64,000 nt of DNA, from positions 62,001-126,000 of the forward strand of contig JAIXRW010000034.1 of the NCBI GenBank assembly GCA_027484985.1, read 5' to 3'. The stretch's first letter is position 1; each line of letters opens with the position of its first letter. The DNA comes from Rhodobacter sp. GTDB taxonomy: Bacteria > Pseudomonadota > Alphaproteobacteria > Rhodobacterales > Rhodobacteraceae. The notes under the pieces are model-generated. The model saw only the letters and a program-made list of their open reading frames with translations, was not told the origin of the DNA and made no database searches. The translations under genes and the position numbers were made by a program. Of this stretch, positions 45,923 to 54,346 are shown in pieces.

Positions 45923-47770
45923 ATGTTCGCTTTCTTTGAAAGCCTCGTTGACCCCTATCAACCCTATGCGCGGAACGACATGCCCGAGCGGCGTTTGTGG
46001 CCGTTCTTGCGGGAATATATCCGGCCGTTTCGCGGGGTGTTCGCCGTGACGGGGATGCTTTCGGTCACAAGCGCTTTTGCCGATGTGGCGTTGATCTGGT
46101 ATGTCGGGCGGCTTGTCGATCTGCTGAACCAGAACGGCCCTGCCGAATTCTGGGCGCTGTATGGCACGGAAATCACGCTGGTCGGCTTGGCGGTGCTGGT
46201 GCTGCGGCCCCTGCTGCTAGTGGCGCATGTGGCGCTGTTGCACAATACGATCATGCCGAATTTCGGCACGATGATGCGGTGGCGGGCCCATGCCCATGTG
46301 ATCCGCCAGCCGGTGGGGTGGTTCGAAAGCGATTTTGCAGGGCGGATCGCCAACCGGATCATGCAGACGCCGCCTGCGGCGAATGATGCGGTGTTCCAGA
46401 CCTTTGACGCGGTGAGCTTTGCATCGGTTACGGTGGTGGGCGCGGGGATCATGCTGGCTGATGCCGACCCGTGGCTGCTGTTGCCGCTGGTGGTGTGGTT
46501 CGTGCTGTACGGCTTTCTGGTGCGTTGGACGGTGCGGCGGGCGGGGCCTGCATCGAAGGCATCGTCGGATGCGCGCAGTGCGATTACGGGGCGGGTGGTG
46601 GATGCCTATACCAACATCCATTCGGTCAAGCTGTTCGCCCAAGGCGAGCGGGAACTGGATTACGCCTATGAGGTGATTGAGGCGGCGCGGGAAGCGTTCA
46701 AGGCCGAGCAGCGGATCACGACGAAGATGGACCTTGCGCTGACCGTGCTGAACGGGGTGCTGATTGTCACCATTACGGGGTTGGCGGTGTGGCTGTGGTA
46801 TCACGGGCAAGCCACGGTGGGCACGGTGGCGGCGGCATCGGCGCTGGTGCTGCGGCTGAACAACATGACCTATTGGATCATGTGGGCGTTTTCGTCGCTG
46901 GTGCAATCGCTTGGCGTTGTGCAGGAGGGGATGGAGACGATCACCCAGCCCATCGGGTTGGTGGACCGTGACGGGGCTGCCGATCTGGTGATGGGCAAGG
47001 GGCTGATCGAGGTGCAGGGCGTCAGCCACCATTACGGGCGCGGGTCGGGGGGGTTGGACAACCTGTCGCTGGTGGTGCGGCCGGGGGAAAAGATCGGGCT
47101 GGTCGGGCGGTCAGGCGCGGGGAAATCGACGCTGGTGCGGCTGATGCTGCGGTTTTACGACTGCGAAGGCGGGCGGATTTTGATCGACGGGCAGGATATT
47201 GCGGGGGTGCGACAAGATAGTGTGCGCCGCGTGATCGGGATGGTGCAGCAGGACAGCAGCCTGATGCACCGGTCGGTGCGGGACAATATCAAATACGGGC
47301 GGTCCGATGCCACGGATGACGAGATGATCGCTGCCGCGCGGCAGGCGGAAGCGCATGATTTCATTCTGACGCTGGAAGACCCGCAGGGGCGGCGCGGCTA
47401 TGACGCGCATGTGGGCGAGCGGGGGGTGAAGCTGTCGGGCGGTCAGCGGCAGCGGGTGGCGCTGGCGCGGGTGATTTTGAAGGATGCGCCGATCCTGATT
47501 TTGGACGAGGCGACTAGTGCGCTGGACAGCGAGGCAGAGGCGGCCATTCAGGATGCGCTTTCGGGGGTGATGCGGGGCAAGACGGTGATCGCCATTGCGC
47601 ACCGGCTTTCGACCATTGCGGCCATGGACCGGATCGTGGTGCTGGAGGGCGGGCATATCGCGGAAGACGGCAGCCATGCGGAACTGCTGCAACGCGGGGG
47701 GCTTTACGCCCGTTTCTGGGCGCGCCAGTCGGGCGGGTTCATCGGATCGGAAGAGGAGGCCGCCGAATGA
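45923..47770 (+). CDS. ABC exporter, half-transporter 1
   Basis: 615-aa fused membrane/ATPase half-transporter. The membrane domain (six helices expected, about 30-330) precedes an ATPase with Walker A GRSGAGKST, signature LSGGQRQR, Walker B ILILDEATSALDSE and H-loop IAHRLSTI. It is coupled to a second half-transporter by an ATGA overlap, so the two likely form a heterodimer. Substrate unknown; lipid or multidrug export is typical. ATG 45923 has GAGG eight bases upstream. Confidence 0.88.
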   Translation: MFAFFESLVDPYQPYARNDMPERRLWPFLREYIRPFRGVFAVTGMLSVTSAFADVALIWYVGRLVDLLNQNGPAEFWALYGTEITLVGLAVLVLRPLLLVAHVALLHNTIMPNFGTMMRWRAHAHVIRQPVGWFESDFAGRIANRIMQTPPAANDAVFQTFDAVSFASVTVVGAGIMLADADPWLLLPLVVWFVLYGFLVRWTVRRAGPASKASSDARSAITGRVVDAYTNIHSVKLFAQGERELDYAYEVIEAAREAFKAEQRITTKMDLALTVLNGVLIVTITGLAVWLWYHGQATVGTVAAASALVLRLNNMTYWIMWAFSSLVQSLGVVQEGMETITQPIGLVDRDGAADLVMGKGLIEVQGVSHHYGRGSGGLDNLSLVVRPGEKIGLVGRSGAGKSTLVRLMLRFYDCEGGRILIDGQDIAGVRQDSVRRVIGMVQQDSSLMHRSVRDNIKYGRSDATDDEMIAAARQAEAHDFILTLEDPQGRRGYDAHVGERGVKLSGGQRQRVALARVILKDAPILILDEATSALDSEAEAAIQDALSGVMRGKTVIAIAHRLSTIAAMDRIVVLEGGHIAEDGSHAELLQRGGLYARFWARQSGGFIGSEEEAAE

Positions 47771-49617
47771 GCGCGCTTGCACGGCTTGGCGATTGGATCG
47801 ATGCGTTCCGCCCAGCGGACGGGAACCCGCCCCAGACACTGGGCGCGTTCATGAACTGGTGCCTGTCGGGGTCTTGGCCGATGCTGGTGCTGGCGGGGGT
47901 GATTTCGTCGCTGTCGGGGATCACCGAGGTGGTTTCGGCGCTGATCATGGGTTGGGTGATCGACGCGGCGATTGCATCGGGGCCGAGCGGGTTCTTTACC
48001 GACCATGTGGCCCTGATCGTGGGGTCGATCCTGTTCTACATGGTGTTGCGACCGCTGGCCTTTGGCGTGTCGTCGGCGTCGAACGCCATTGTGATCGGGC
48101 CGAACGTGATGCCGCTGGTGCTGAGCCGGTTGCACCGCTGGACGCTGGGCCAGGCGGTGACGTTCTTTGACAACGATTTTGCAGGGCGCATCGCGCAAAA
48201 GCAGATGCAGGCGGCGCGGGCGGTTACGGATGTGGCGACCGAAGTGATCAACACGGTTTGCTTCGCGCTGGCATCGGTGATCGGGTCGGTGGTGTTTCTG
48301 TTCGCGGTGGATTGGCGGATCGCGGCGGCGCTGGCGGTGTGGCTGGTGGGTTATGTGGCCCTGATCCGGTTTTTCATGCCGCGGGTGCGGATCAATTCGG
48401 CCAGCCGTGCCAGTGCGCGGGCGATGGTTTCGGGGCAGGTGGTCGATACGATCACCAATATCAAGACGGTGAAGCTGTTTGCCCATGCCGCGTTCGAGGA
48501 CCGTGTGGCGTTGAAGGCGATGGAGGTGTTCCGCGAGTCATCGGTCGAGTTCGGAGAGATTTCGACGTGGTTTCGGCTTTCGCTGATGGGGATTGCGGGG
48601 GTGTTGCCCGTGCTGCTGATCGGGGGCGCGGTGCTGTTGTGGCAACAGGGCTTGGCGACCGAGGGGGCGATTGCGGCGGCGGGTGCCATTGCGATGCGGA
48701 TCGCGCAGATGTCGGGCTGGGTGAGTTTCACGCTGATGTCGATTTATACATCGGTGGGCGAGGTCGAGGATGCGATGAAAACCCTGTCGGTGCCGCATAC
48801 GCTGGCCGATGCGCCCGATGCGGTGGATTTGCCGCGTGTGACGGGCGAGGTGCGGTTTGACCATGCATCTTTCGCCTATGGGCGGCGGCGGGGCGGTGTG
48901 AAGGATATCGACCTGACCATTCGGGCGGGGGAAAAGCTGGGGATCGTGGGGGCTTCGGGGGCGGGGAAATCCAGCCTCGTGTCGCTGGTGCTGCGGCTTT
49001 ACGACGTGGAAGAGGGCGCGGTGCTGATCGACGGGCGGGATGTGCGCGGGCTGACGCAGGAAAGTTTGCGGCGGCAGATCGGGATGGTCACGCAGGAGAC
49101 GGCGATGTTCAACCGTTCGGCCCGCGATAACATCGCCTATGGGCGGCCGGATGCGACGATGGATGAGATCATTGCGGCGGCGAAGCAGGCGGAAGCCCAT
49201 GATTTCATTCTGAACATGGTCGATCACACGGGGCGCAAGGGGTATGACGCGTTCCTTGGCGAGCGGGGGGTGAAGCTGTCGGGTGGGCAGCGGCAGCGGA
49301 TCGCGCTGGCGCGGGCGTTCCTGAAGGATGCGCCGATTTTGGTGCTGGACGAGGCGACGAGCGCGCTGGACAGCGAGGTGGAAGCGTCGATCCAAGAGGC
49401 GTTAGATCGCGTGATGGTGGGCAAGACGGTGTTGGCCATCGCGCACCGGCTTTCGACCATTGCGGCGATGGACCGGATCGTGGTGCTTGACGATGGGCGG
49501 ATTGTCGAGGAAGGCACGCATGACGGGCTGTTGGCCCGCAATGGCCTTTATGCCCGCTATTGGAACCGCCAGTCGGGCGGCTTCATCGGGGTCGATGACA
49601 AGGAAGCCGCCGAGTGA
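47767..49617 (+). CDS. ABC exporter, half-transporter 2
   Basis: 616-aa partner with the same layout: membrane domain about 35-340, then Walker A GASGAGKSS, signature LSGGQRQR, Walker B ILVLDEATSALDSE and H-loop IAHRLSTI. Unlike many heterodimeric exporters, both subunits keep the catalytic glutamate and canonical signature, so both ATP sites should hydrolyse. The stop overlaps the GTG start of the next gene. Confidence 0.88.
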   Translation: MSALARLGDWIDAFRPADGNPPQTLGAFMNWCLSGSWPMLVLAGVISSLSGITEVVSALIMGWVIDAAIASGPSGFFTDHVALIVGSILFYMVLRPLAFGVSSASNAIVIGPNVMPLVLSRLHRWTLGQAVTFFDNDFAGRIAQKQMQAARAVTDVATEVINTVCFALASVIGSVVFLFAVDWRIAAALAVWLVGYVALIRFFMPRVRINSASRASARAMVSGQVVDTITNIKTVKLFAHAAFEDRVALKAMEVFRESSVEFGEISTWFRLSLMGIAGVLPVLLIGGAVLLWQQGLATEGAIAAAGAIAMRIAQMSGWVSFTLMSIYTSVGEVEDAMKTLSVPHTLADAPDAVDLPRVTGEVRFDHASFAYGRRRGGVKDIDLTIRAGEKLGIVGASGAGKSSLVSLVLRLYDVEEGAVLIDGRDVRGLTQESLRRQIGMVTQETAMFNRSARDNIAYGRPDATMDEIIAAAKQAEAHDFILNMVDHTGRKGYDAFLGERGVKLSGGQRQRIALARAFLKDAPILVLDEATSALDSEVEASIQEALDRVMVGKTVLAIAHRLSTIAAMDRIVVLDDGRIVEEGTHDGLLARNGLYARYWNRQSGGFIGVDDKEAAE

Positions 49618-50822
49618 AACTGACAATCGAACGGATCGGGCATCTGGGCGACGGGGTCGCGCAGGGGCCGGAGGGTGCGATTTTTGTTCCCGGTGTGCTG
49701 CCCGGCGAAGAGGTCGAGGTGGACGGCGCGGTGGTGCGGATCGTCACGCCATCGGTTGACCGCAAGAAGCCGCCTTGTGTGCATGCCCGCACCTGTGGCG
49801 GGTGCCTGATGCAGCACGCTTCGGATGCGTTCGTGGAAACGTGGAAAACGGGGATCGTGCGGGGGGCGCTGGCGGCGCAGGGGTTGGACGCGGCGTTCCG
49901 GCCCACGGTGACATCGCCGGTACAAAGCCGCAGGCGGGCCACGCTGGCGGCGCGCAAGACCAAGGGCGGGGCGCTGATGGGCTTTCATGCGCGGGGGTCG
50001 GATGTGCTGATACCTGTGCCGAATTGCCAGTTGCTGCATCCCGATCTGATGGCGACCTTTCCGGCGCTGGAGGCGCTGGTCAAGATCGGCGGGTCGCGGT
50101 CAACCGAGGTGGACCTAACGGTGACGCGCAGTCTGGCGGGGCCGGATGTTTCGGTGCAGGGCGGCAAGGAACTGGACGCGCAGATGCGGCTGGAGTTGGC
50201 GCGGCTGGCCGAAAGCCACGGGATTGCACGGCTGACATGGGGGGGCGAGGTGATCGCCCTGCGGACAGCGCCCGTGCAGCGGTTCGGCAAGGCGCTGGTG
50301 GCACCGCCGCCGGGGGCGTTCTTGCAGGCGACGGCCGAGGGCGAGGCGGCGCTGCTGGCAGGGGTGGTCGATGCGGTGGGCGGGGCCAAGCGGGTGGTGG
50401 ACCTGTTCGCCGGAAGCGGAACTTTCGCGTTGCCCTTGGCCGAGCGGGCCGAGGTGCATGCGGTTGAAGGCGAGGCGGCGATGGTGGCCGCGCTGGAAAA
50501 GGGCTGGCGCAATGCGCAGGGGTTGAAGCGGGTGACGGCCGAGGCGCGTGACCTGTTCCGCCGCCCGCTTGAGGTGGACGAGTTGAACCGTTTCGACGCC
50601 GTGGTGATCGATCCGCCGCGCGCGGGGGCCGAGGCGCAGTTCGCGCGGCTGGCGGAAAGCAAGGTTCCCGTGATTGCCGCCGTTTCGTGCAATGCGGCGA
50701 CCTTTGCCCGCGATGCCAGGATGCTGGTTACAGCGGGCTGGCGGATCGACTGGGTGCAGGTAGTGGACCAGTTCCGCTGGTCTGCCCATGTGGAACTGGT
50801 GGCCCGTCTGTCGCGCGGCTGA
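49614..50822 (+). CDS. Class I RNA methyltransferase, TrmA/RlmD type
   Basis: 402-aa SAM-dependent RNA (uracil-5-)methyltransferase. An N-terminal TRAM-like domain precedes CVHARTCGGCLMQH, whose cysteines resemble the 4Fe-4S site of RlmD. The SAM motif is VVDLFAGSGTFALP and the catalytic Cys is in AVSCNAATF. RlmD (U1939 of 23S rRNA) is the nearest known activity, but target specificity is not certain. Translation starts at GTG 49614 (GTGA overlap with the ABC gene). Confidence 0.85.
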   Translation: MKLTIERIGHLGDGVAQGPEGAIFVPGVLPGEEVEVDGAVVRIVTPSVDRKKPPCVHARTCGGCLMQHASDAFVETWKTGIVRGALAAQGLDAAFRPTVTSPVQSRRRATLAARKTKGGALMGFHARGSDVLIPVPNCQLLHPDLMATFPALEALVKIGGSRSTEVDLTVTRSLAGPDVSVQGGKELDAQMRLELARLAESHGIARLTWGGEVIALRTAPVQRFGKALVAPPPGAFLQATAEGEAALLAGVVDAVGGAKRVVDLFAGSGTFALPLAERAEVHAVEGEAAMVAALEKGWRNAQGLKRVTAEARDLFRRPLEVDELNRFDAVVIDPPRAGAEAQFARLAESKVPVIAAVSCNAATFARDARMLVTAGWRIDWVQVVDQFRWSAHVELVARLSRG

Positions 50823-50919
50823 CGATTCCGTTAGAATGGTAAACAATCGTCTGCCTAGCCAGGGGCGGGAATTTTCGCTATGTCCGAAAAAAACATAATC
50901 GGGCAAGGCGGACAGGCAG

Positions 50920-51411
50920 ATGTGGTTGGGCAGGGCGGTTCTGGTCTTGGTTCTGGCTTTGGGCCTTGCGGCCTGCGGGGCCAAGCAGCGGGTCTATACG
51001 GGGCCGGAAGTGACCTCGATCCAGGTTCATAAATCGACGCGGAAGATGTATCTGCTGCATGGCAGCGAAATCCTGAAGCAATATGATGTTGCGCTGGGCG
51101 GCTCTCCGGTCGGGCAGAAGCAGTTTGAAGGCGATGGCAAGACGCCGGAAGGCGCCTATTACATCACGCACAAGAACCCGCGTTCGCAGTATCACCTGTC
51201 TTTGGGTATTTCCTATCCCAACAAGCGGCAGGTCGAATTTGCCAAGGCGCAGGGCAAGAAGCCCGGCGGCGACATCTTTATTCACGGCGGACCGCCGCGC
51301 CCGGTGAACAAGCGCGACTGGACGGCAGGCTGCATTGCCGTGACGGATGAAGAGATGGAAGAGATCTATCCGATGGTCAAACCGGGAACGGTGATTCACA
51401 TCCTGCCGTGA
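50920..51411 (+). CDS. L,D-transpeptidase lipoprotein (YkuD domain)
   Basis: 163-aa envelope protein with a lipobox (LAAC) giving Cys19. The YkuD domain has catalytic His122 (IFIHGG) and Cys138 (WTAGCIAV), spaced as in L,D-transpeptidases that make 3-3 peptidoglycan cross-links or attach lipoproteins. The 97-base upstream gap holds a TTTTCG/CGAAAA inverted repeat and a CATAAT that could be a -10. A second enzyme of this family lies 745 bases downstream. Confidence 0.86.
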   Translation: MWLGRAVLVLVLALGLAACGAKQRVYTGPEVTSIQVHKSTRKMYLLHGSEILKQYDVALGGSPVGQKQFEGDGKTPEGAYYITHKNPRSQYHLSLGISYPNKRQVEFAKAQGKKPGGDIFIHGGPPRPVNKRDWTAGCIAVTDEEMEEIYPMVKPGTVIHILP

Positions 51412-51454
51412 CGGTAAGGCGGCGGGGTTCAAAGGGGCGGCAAGGCCCCTTTGG

Positions 51455-51982
51455 TCAGACGCCGCGCAGACCGCCGGTGCAGAAGGTCCACCAGATCTTG
51501 CCATTGGGTTCCTGGAACCATGCGAAGCCGACCTCGGTTGCCTTGGGGTCAAGCAGGACGGCGCGCATGTCGGGCGTGCCCATCCATGTGGCAAGGGTTT
51601 CAAGCTCGGTCTCGTAGGTTTCCGAGATGAGTTCGCCCAGAAATTTGCCGGTATAGCCGACGCGGTTCGCGCGATCGAAGGGCGATGACCCGTCGGACCC
51701 GAAATGCCACGGGCGGTTCTGGACCGACATGTCGCGCGAATGGGTGGCGGCAGCGGCGTTCAGTTCGGCGTTGAAAGCAACCGGCGCAAGGCCACGCGAC
51801 GCGCGCAGGGTGTTGAGCGAATCAAGCAGACGGTAGGCCACGACGCCTTCGCCCTGTTCGTTCACGTTGTAGACCTGCGGCAAGGGTTTTCCGTCAGACC
51901 CAAGCTGCACCTTTGGCGCGCCCATGCCGCAACCGGCTAAAAGCGCCGTCATACCGGTCAACAAAACTGTGCGTCTGTCCAT
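51455..51982 (-). CDS. CAP-domain (SCP-like) lipoprotein
   Basis: 175-aa predicted lipoprotein (lipobox LLAGC, Cys18) with a CAP/SCP domain: LNTLRASRGLAPVAFNAELN, then THSRDM, and GELISETYETE with the paired His/Glu of the family. Bacterial CAP proteins have no single known function. ATG 51982 has GGATGGG upstream; an ATG three codons earlier is possible. The twin arginine at residues 3-4 suggests Tat export. It is convergent with one L,D-transpeptidase and divergent from another. Confidence 0.8.
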   Translation of the reverse strand: MDRRTVLLTGMTALLAGCGMGAPKVQLGSDGKPLPQVYNVNEQGEGVVAYRLLDSLNTLRASRGLAPVAFNAELNAAAATHSRDMSVQNRPWHFGSDGSSPFDRANRVGYTGKFLGELISETYETELETLATWMGTPDMRAVLLDPKATEVGFAWFQEPNGKIWWTFCTGGLRGV

Positions 51983-52155
51983 GGTGCCCATCCGGCTGTG
52001 GTTCTGCTCTGGGCACCGCTCATAGCGAAAGGGGGGGAACAGTTCAAACCCAACTCTGCGTGACCCGAAGGCCGCCGGTTGACACGTCTTTGATTTGCGG
52101 CGCGGGGGCGAAGGCGGTAAGACTGGCCAAAATCCAGAAACAACGAGGCTGGCAG

Positions 52156-52755
52156 ATGAGCGATGCGCGCGAAAGACTGAACCGTCGTCTGTTCGTCGGG
52201 GGGGCCGCGGTTGCGCTGGGCGCGGCGGCCATGCCCGCGATGGCGATGGACAACACGACCGAAATGGAAACCGGCGCCTCGGCCACGGTGCGGCACAATG
52301 CGTCGAGTTTCCGCATGCTGGATTGGCAGGATTACTTTGCCAATACGCGCAAGGGGGCGATCCTTGTCGATATCACGTCGCGGGCGCTGCATTTCTGGTC
52401 GGAAGACCAGTCGATCTATAAGCTTTATCCCACCTCGGTGCCGCTGTCGGATGATCTGACCCGAAAGGGCAAGACCGAGGTGATCCAGAAGGTGGAAAAC
52501 CCGACATGGCGGCCGACGCCTTCGATGAAGGCGCGCCATCCGGAATGGCCCGATGTGGTGGAAGGCGGTGCGCCGGACAATCCGCTGGGTGTGCGGGCGC
52601 TTTACCTGTCATGGCCGGCTTACCGCATCCATGGCACGCATGACACGCGCAAGATCGGCCGCAGGTCGAGCAATGGATGTGTCGGGCTGTACAATGAGCA
52701 CATTCTGGAATTGTACGCGCTGGCGCAAGTTGGCACGCAGGTGTTGCTAATTTGA
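52156..52755 (+). CDS. L,D-transpeptidase, Tat-type signal (YkuD domain)
   Basis: 199 aa. The signal reads LNRRLFVGGAAVALGAAAMP, with twin arginines followed by a hydrophobic stretch and AMA cleavage near residue 35, so Tat export is likely. The YkuD residues are His159 (YRIHGTHD) and Cys175 (SSNGCVGL), the consensus HX14-17[S/T/N]XGC type. The substrate is peptidoglycan tetrapeptide by family. ATG 52156 is 11 bases after GAGG. Confidence 0.86.
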   Translation: MSDARERLNRRLFVGGAAVALGAAAMPAMAMDNTTEMETGASATVRHNASSFRMLDWQDYFANTRKGAILVDITSRALHFWSEDQSIYKLYPTSVPLSDDLTRKGKTEVIQKVENPTWRPTPSMKARHPEWPDVVEGGAPDNPLGVRALYLSWPAYRIHGTHDTRKIGRRSSNGCVGLYNEHILELYALAQVGTQVLLI

Positions 52756-52902
52756 CGACAAGGCCCCGAACAGCGGTTGGTATGCTTGCTGCAAGTTGCA
52801 ATCCATGCCTTTAGCTGTTTAAGAGGTATCACGAGGAATAATCTTGGGTGCATGCCGTCGCCTCTGCAACATCCGGCGGTGTGCAAAATCTGGAGGTCTA
52901 TT

Positions 52903-53088
52903 ATGAAGAAACTCGCGCTCGTCGCTGCTCTCTCGCTGGCTGCTACCTCGGCTTTCGCTGGCGGCATGGCCGAACCCACCATGGAACCGGCTCCGGTTGC
53001 AACCGAAACCGCCGCTTCGTCGTCGGCCGGTGGCATCGTTGTTCCGCTGCTGCTCCTGCTGGTTGTCGCGGCTGCTGCTTCGAACTGA
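52903..53088 (+). CDS. 61-residue secreted/membrane small protein, function unknown
   Basis: A TGGAGGT ribosome-binding site precedes ATG 52903. The product has a signal peptide (about residues 1-20, ending SAFAGG), an acidic/alanine-proline linker with EP repeats (AEPTMEPAPVATETAASSSA), and a C-terminal hydrophobic segment of leucines, valines and alanines. I recall similar short proteins recurring in Rhodobacteraceae without a known role. It has its own terminator, so it is transcribed separately from the L,D-transpeptidase and from hemH. Confidence 0.75.
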   Translation: MKKLALVAALSLAATSAFAGGMAEPTMEPAPVATETAASSSAGGIVVPLLLLLVVAAAASN

Positions 53089-53104
53089 TCATTTGATCGA
53101 TTCA

Positions 53105-53140
53105 GGAAAGGGTCGGCGGGTTTTCCCGTCGGCCCTTTTT
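53105..53140 (+). terminator. Rho-independent terminator of the small secreted protein gene
   Basis: GGGTCGGCGGG (53110-53120), loop TTTT, CCCGTCGGCCC (53125-53135), with two G-T wobbles, then five T residues; upstream AAA extends the stem with the T run. Strong intrinsic terminator 21 bases after the stop. Confidence 0.88.
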
Positions 53141-53154
53141 CTTTGCCTGACCGA

Positions 53155-53188
53155 CAAAAAAGGGCGCCGTGGCGCCCGTTTTCGTTTT
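53155..53188. terminator. Bidirectional terminator, likely serving hemH
   Basis: GGGCGCC (53162-53168) and GGCGCCC (53171-53177) form a perfect stem. A-run 53156-53161 gives a U tract on the minus strand, where hemH ends 17 bases away, and GTTTTCGTTTT follows on the plus strand. It can work in either direction. Confidence 0.8.
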
Positions 53189-53204
53189 ATCGGGGGGTGT
53201 GGGC

Positions 53205-54299
53205 CTAGCGCAGCCAGCCTGACAGGTTTTCGGTGATGACGGCGCACAGGGCGGTGATGTGGGCATCATCATCGTTCAGGCAGGGGATATAGGTGAAGGA
53301 TTCGCCGCCCGCATGTTCGAACGCCTCGCGGATTTCGCCGTTGATTTCTTCCAGCGTCTCGATGCAGTCGGCGGAAAAGGCGGGGGCAATGACGGCGATG
53401 CGTTTCTTGCCCTGTTTCGCCAGTTCCGCGACATGTTCGACGGTATAGGGTTTCAGCCATTCCTCGGGGCCGAACACCGATTGGAAGGTGGTGTCGATCG
53501 CGCCTTTTTCCCAGCCGAGCCGTTCGCGCAGAAGGCGCGAAGTTTTCTGGCACTGGCAGTGGTAGGGATCACCCTCCATCAGATACCGCTGCGGCATGCC
53601 GTGATAGGACGCGACAAGGACATCAGGTTTTTCGGGAAGGGCTGCATAGGCGGTTTCGACCGATTTGGCCAAAGCCTCGATATAAAGCGGGTGGTCGAAA
53701 TATTCGGCCACGGTGCGAACAGCGGGCTGGCGCTTTTCCTTCATCAGGGCGCGGAAGAACTGGTCATTCGCGGTGCCCGAGGTGGCGCCGGCGTAATGGG
53801 GGTAAAGCGGAAAGAACAGGATCTTTTCGCAGCCCGCATCAACCATGGCGCGCACCTTTGATTCGGTGGACGGATTGCCGTAGCGCATGCAGAAATCAAC
53901 CATCACGCCATCGCCATGGGTGGATTGCAGGGCTTCGGCGATCTTGCGGGTCTGGTCTTTCGTGATCGTCAGCAGGGGACTTTCGTTCTTTTCGTGGTTC
54001 CAGATCAGTTTGTAATTGGCGCCTGAGGAAAACGGGCGTTTCGACAGGATCACGAGTTGCAGCAGGGGCTGCCAGATCCAGGCCGAATAATCGACCACGC
54101 GCTTGTCGGACAGAAATTCGTTCAGATAGCGGCGCATCGACCAGTAATCGTAATTGTCGGGCGTGCCGAGATTGGCGACGAGGACGCCGATTTTGGCCTG
54201 ACGCACGGGCGGGTGGCTGGCGAGCGCATGGGCAAGCCTGCCGGTTCCGGGGGTGACAAGGCCCTGGGCGCTTGTGGTCCGGTTCTGTGCATCAAGCAT
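53205..54299 (-). CDS. hemH: Ferrochelatase
   Basis: 364-aa enzyme that inserts Fe2+ into protoporphyrin IX, the last step of heme synthesis, after HemJ. LVANLGTPDNYDYW is the N-terminal signature and YHGMPQRYLMEGDPY carries the conserved catalytic histidine. CIETLEEINGEIRE is the C-terminal block. AAGGA eight bases before ATG 54299 supports the start. It is on its own, ended by a strong terminator. Confidence 0.94.
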   Translation of the reverse strand: MLDAQNRTTSAQGLVTPGTGRLAHALASHPPVRQAKIGVLVANLGTPDNYDYWSMRRYLNEFLSDKRVVDYSAWIWQPLLQLVILSKRPFSSGANYKLIWNHEKNESPLLTITKDQTRKIAEALQSTHGDGVMVDFCMRYGNPSTESKVRAMVDAGCEKILFFPLYPHYAGATSGTANDQFFRALMKEKRQPAVRTVAEYFDHPLYIEALAKSVETAYAALPEKPDVLVASYHGMPQRYLMEGDPYHCQCQKTSRLLRERLGWEKGAIDTTFQSVFGPEEWLKPYTVEHVAELAKQGKKRIAVIAPAFSADCIETLEEINGEIREAFEHAGGESFTYIPCLNDDDAHITALCAVITENLSGWLR

Positions 54300-54346
54300 A
54301 GCTGCGTCCTTTGAAGGAAAATGGCCAACGTGCGGGACATATAGGC

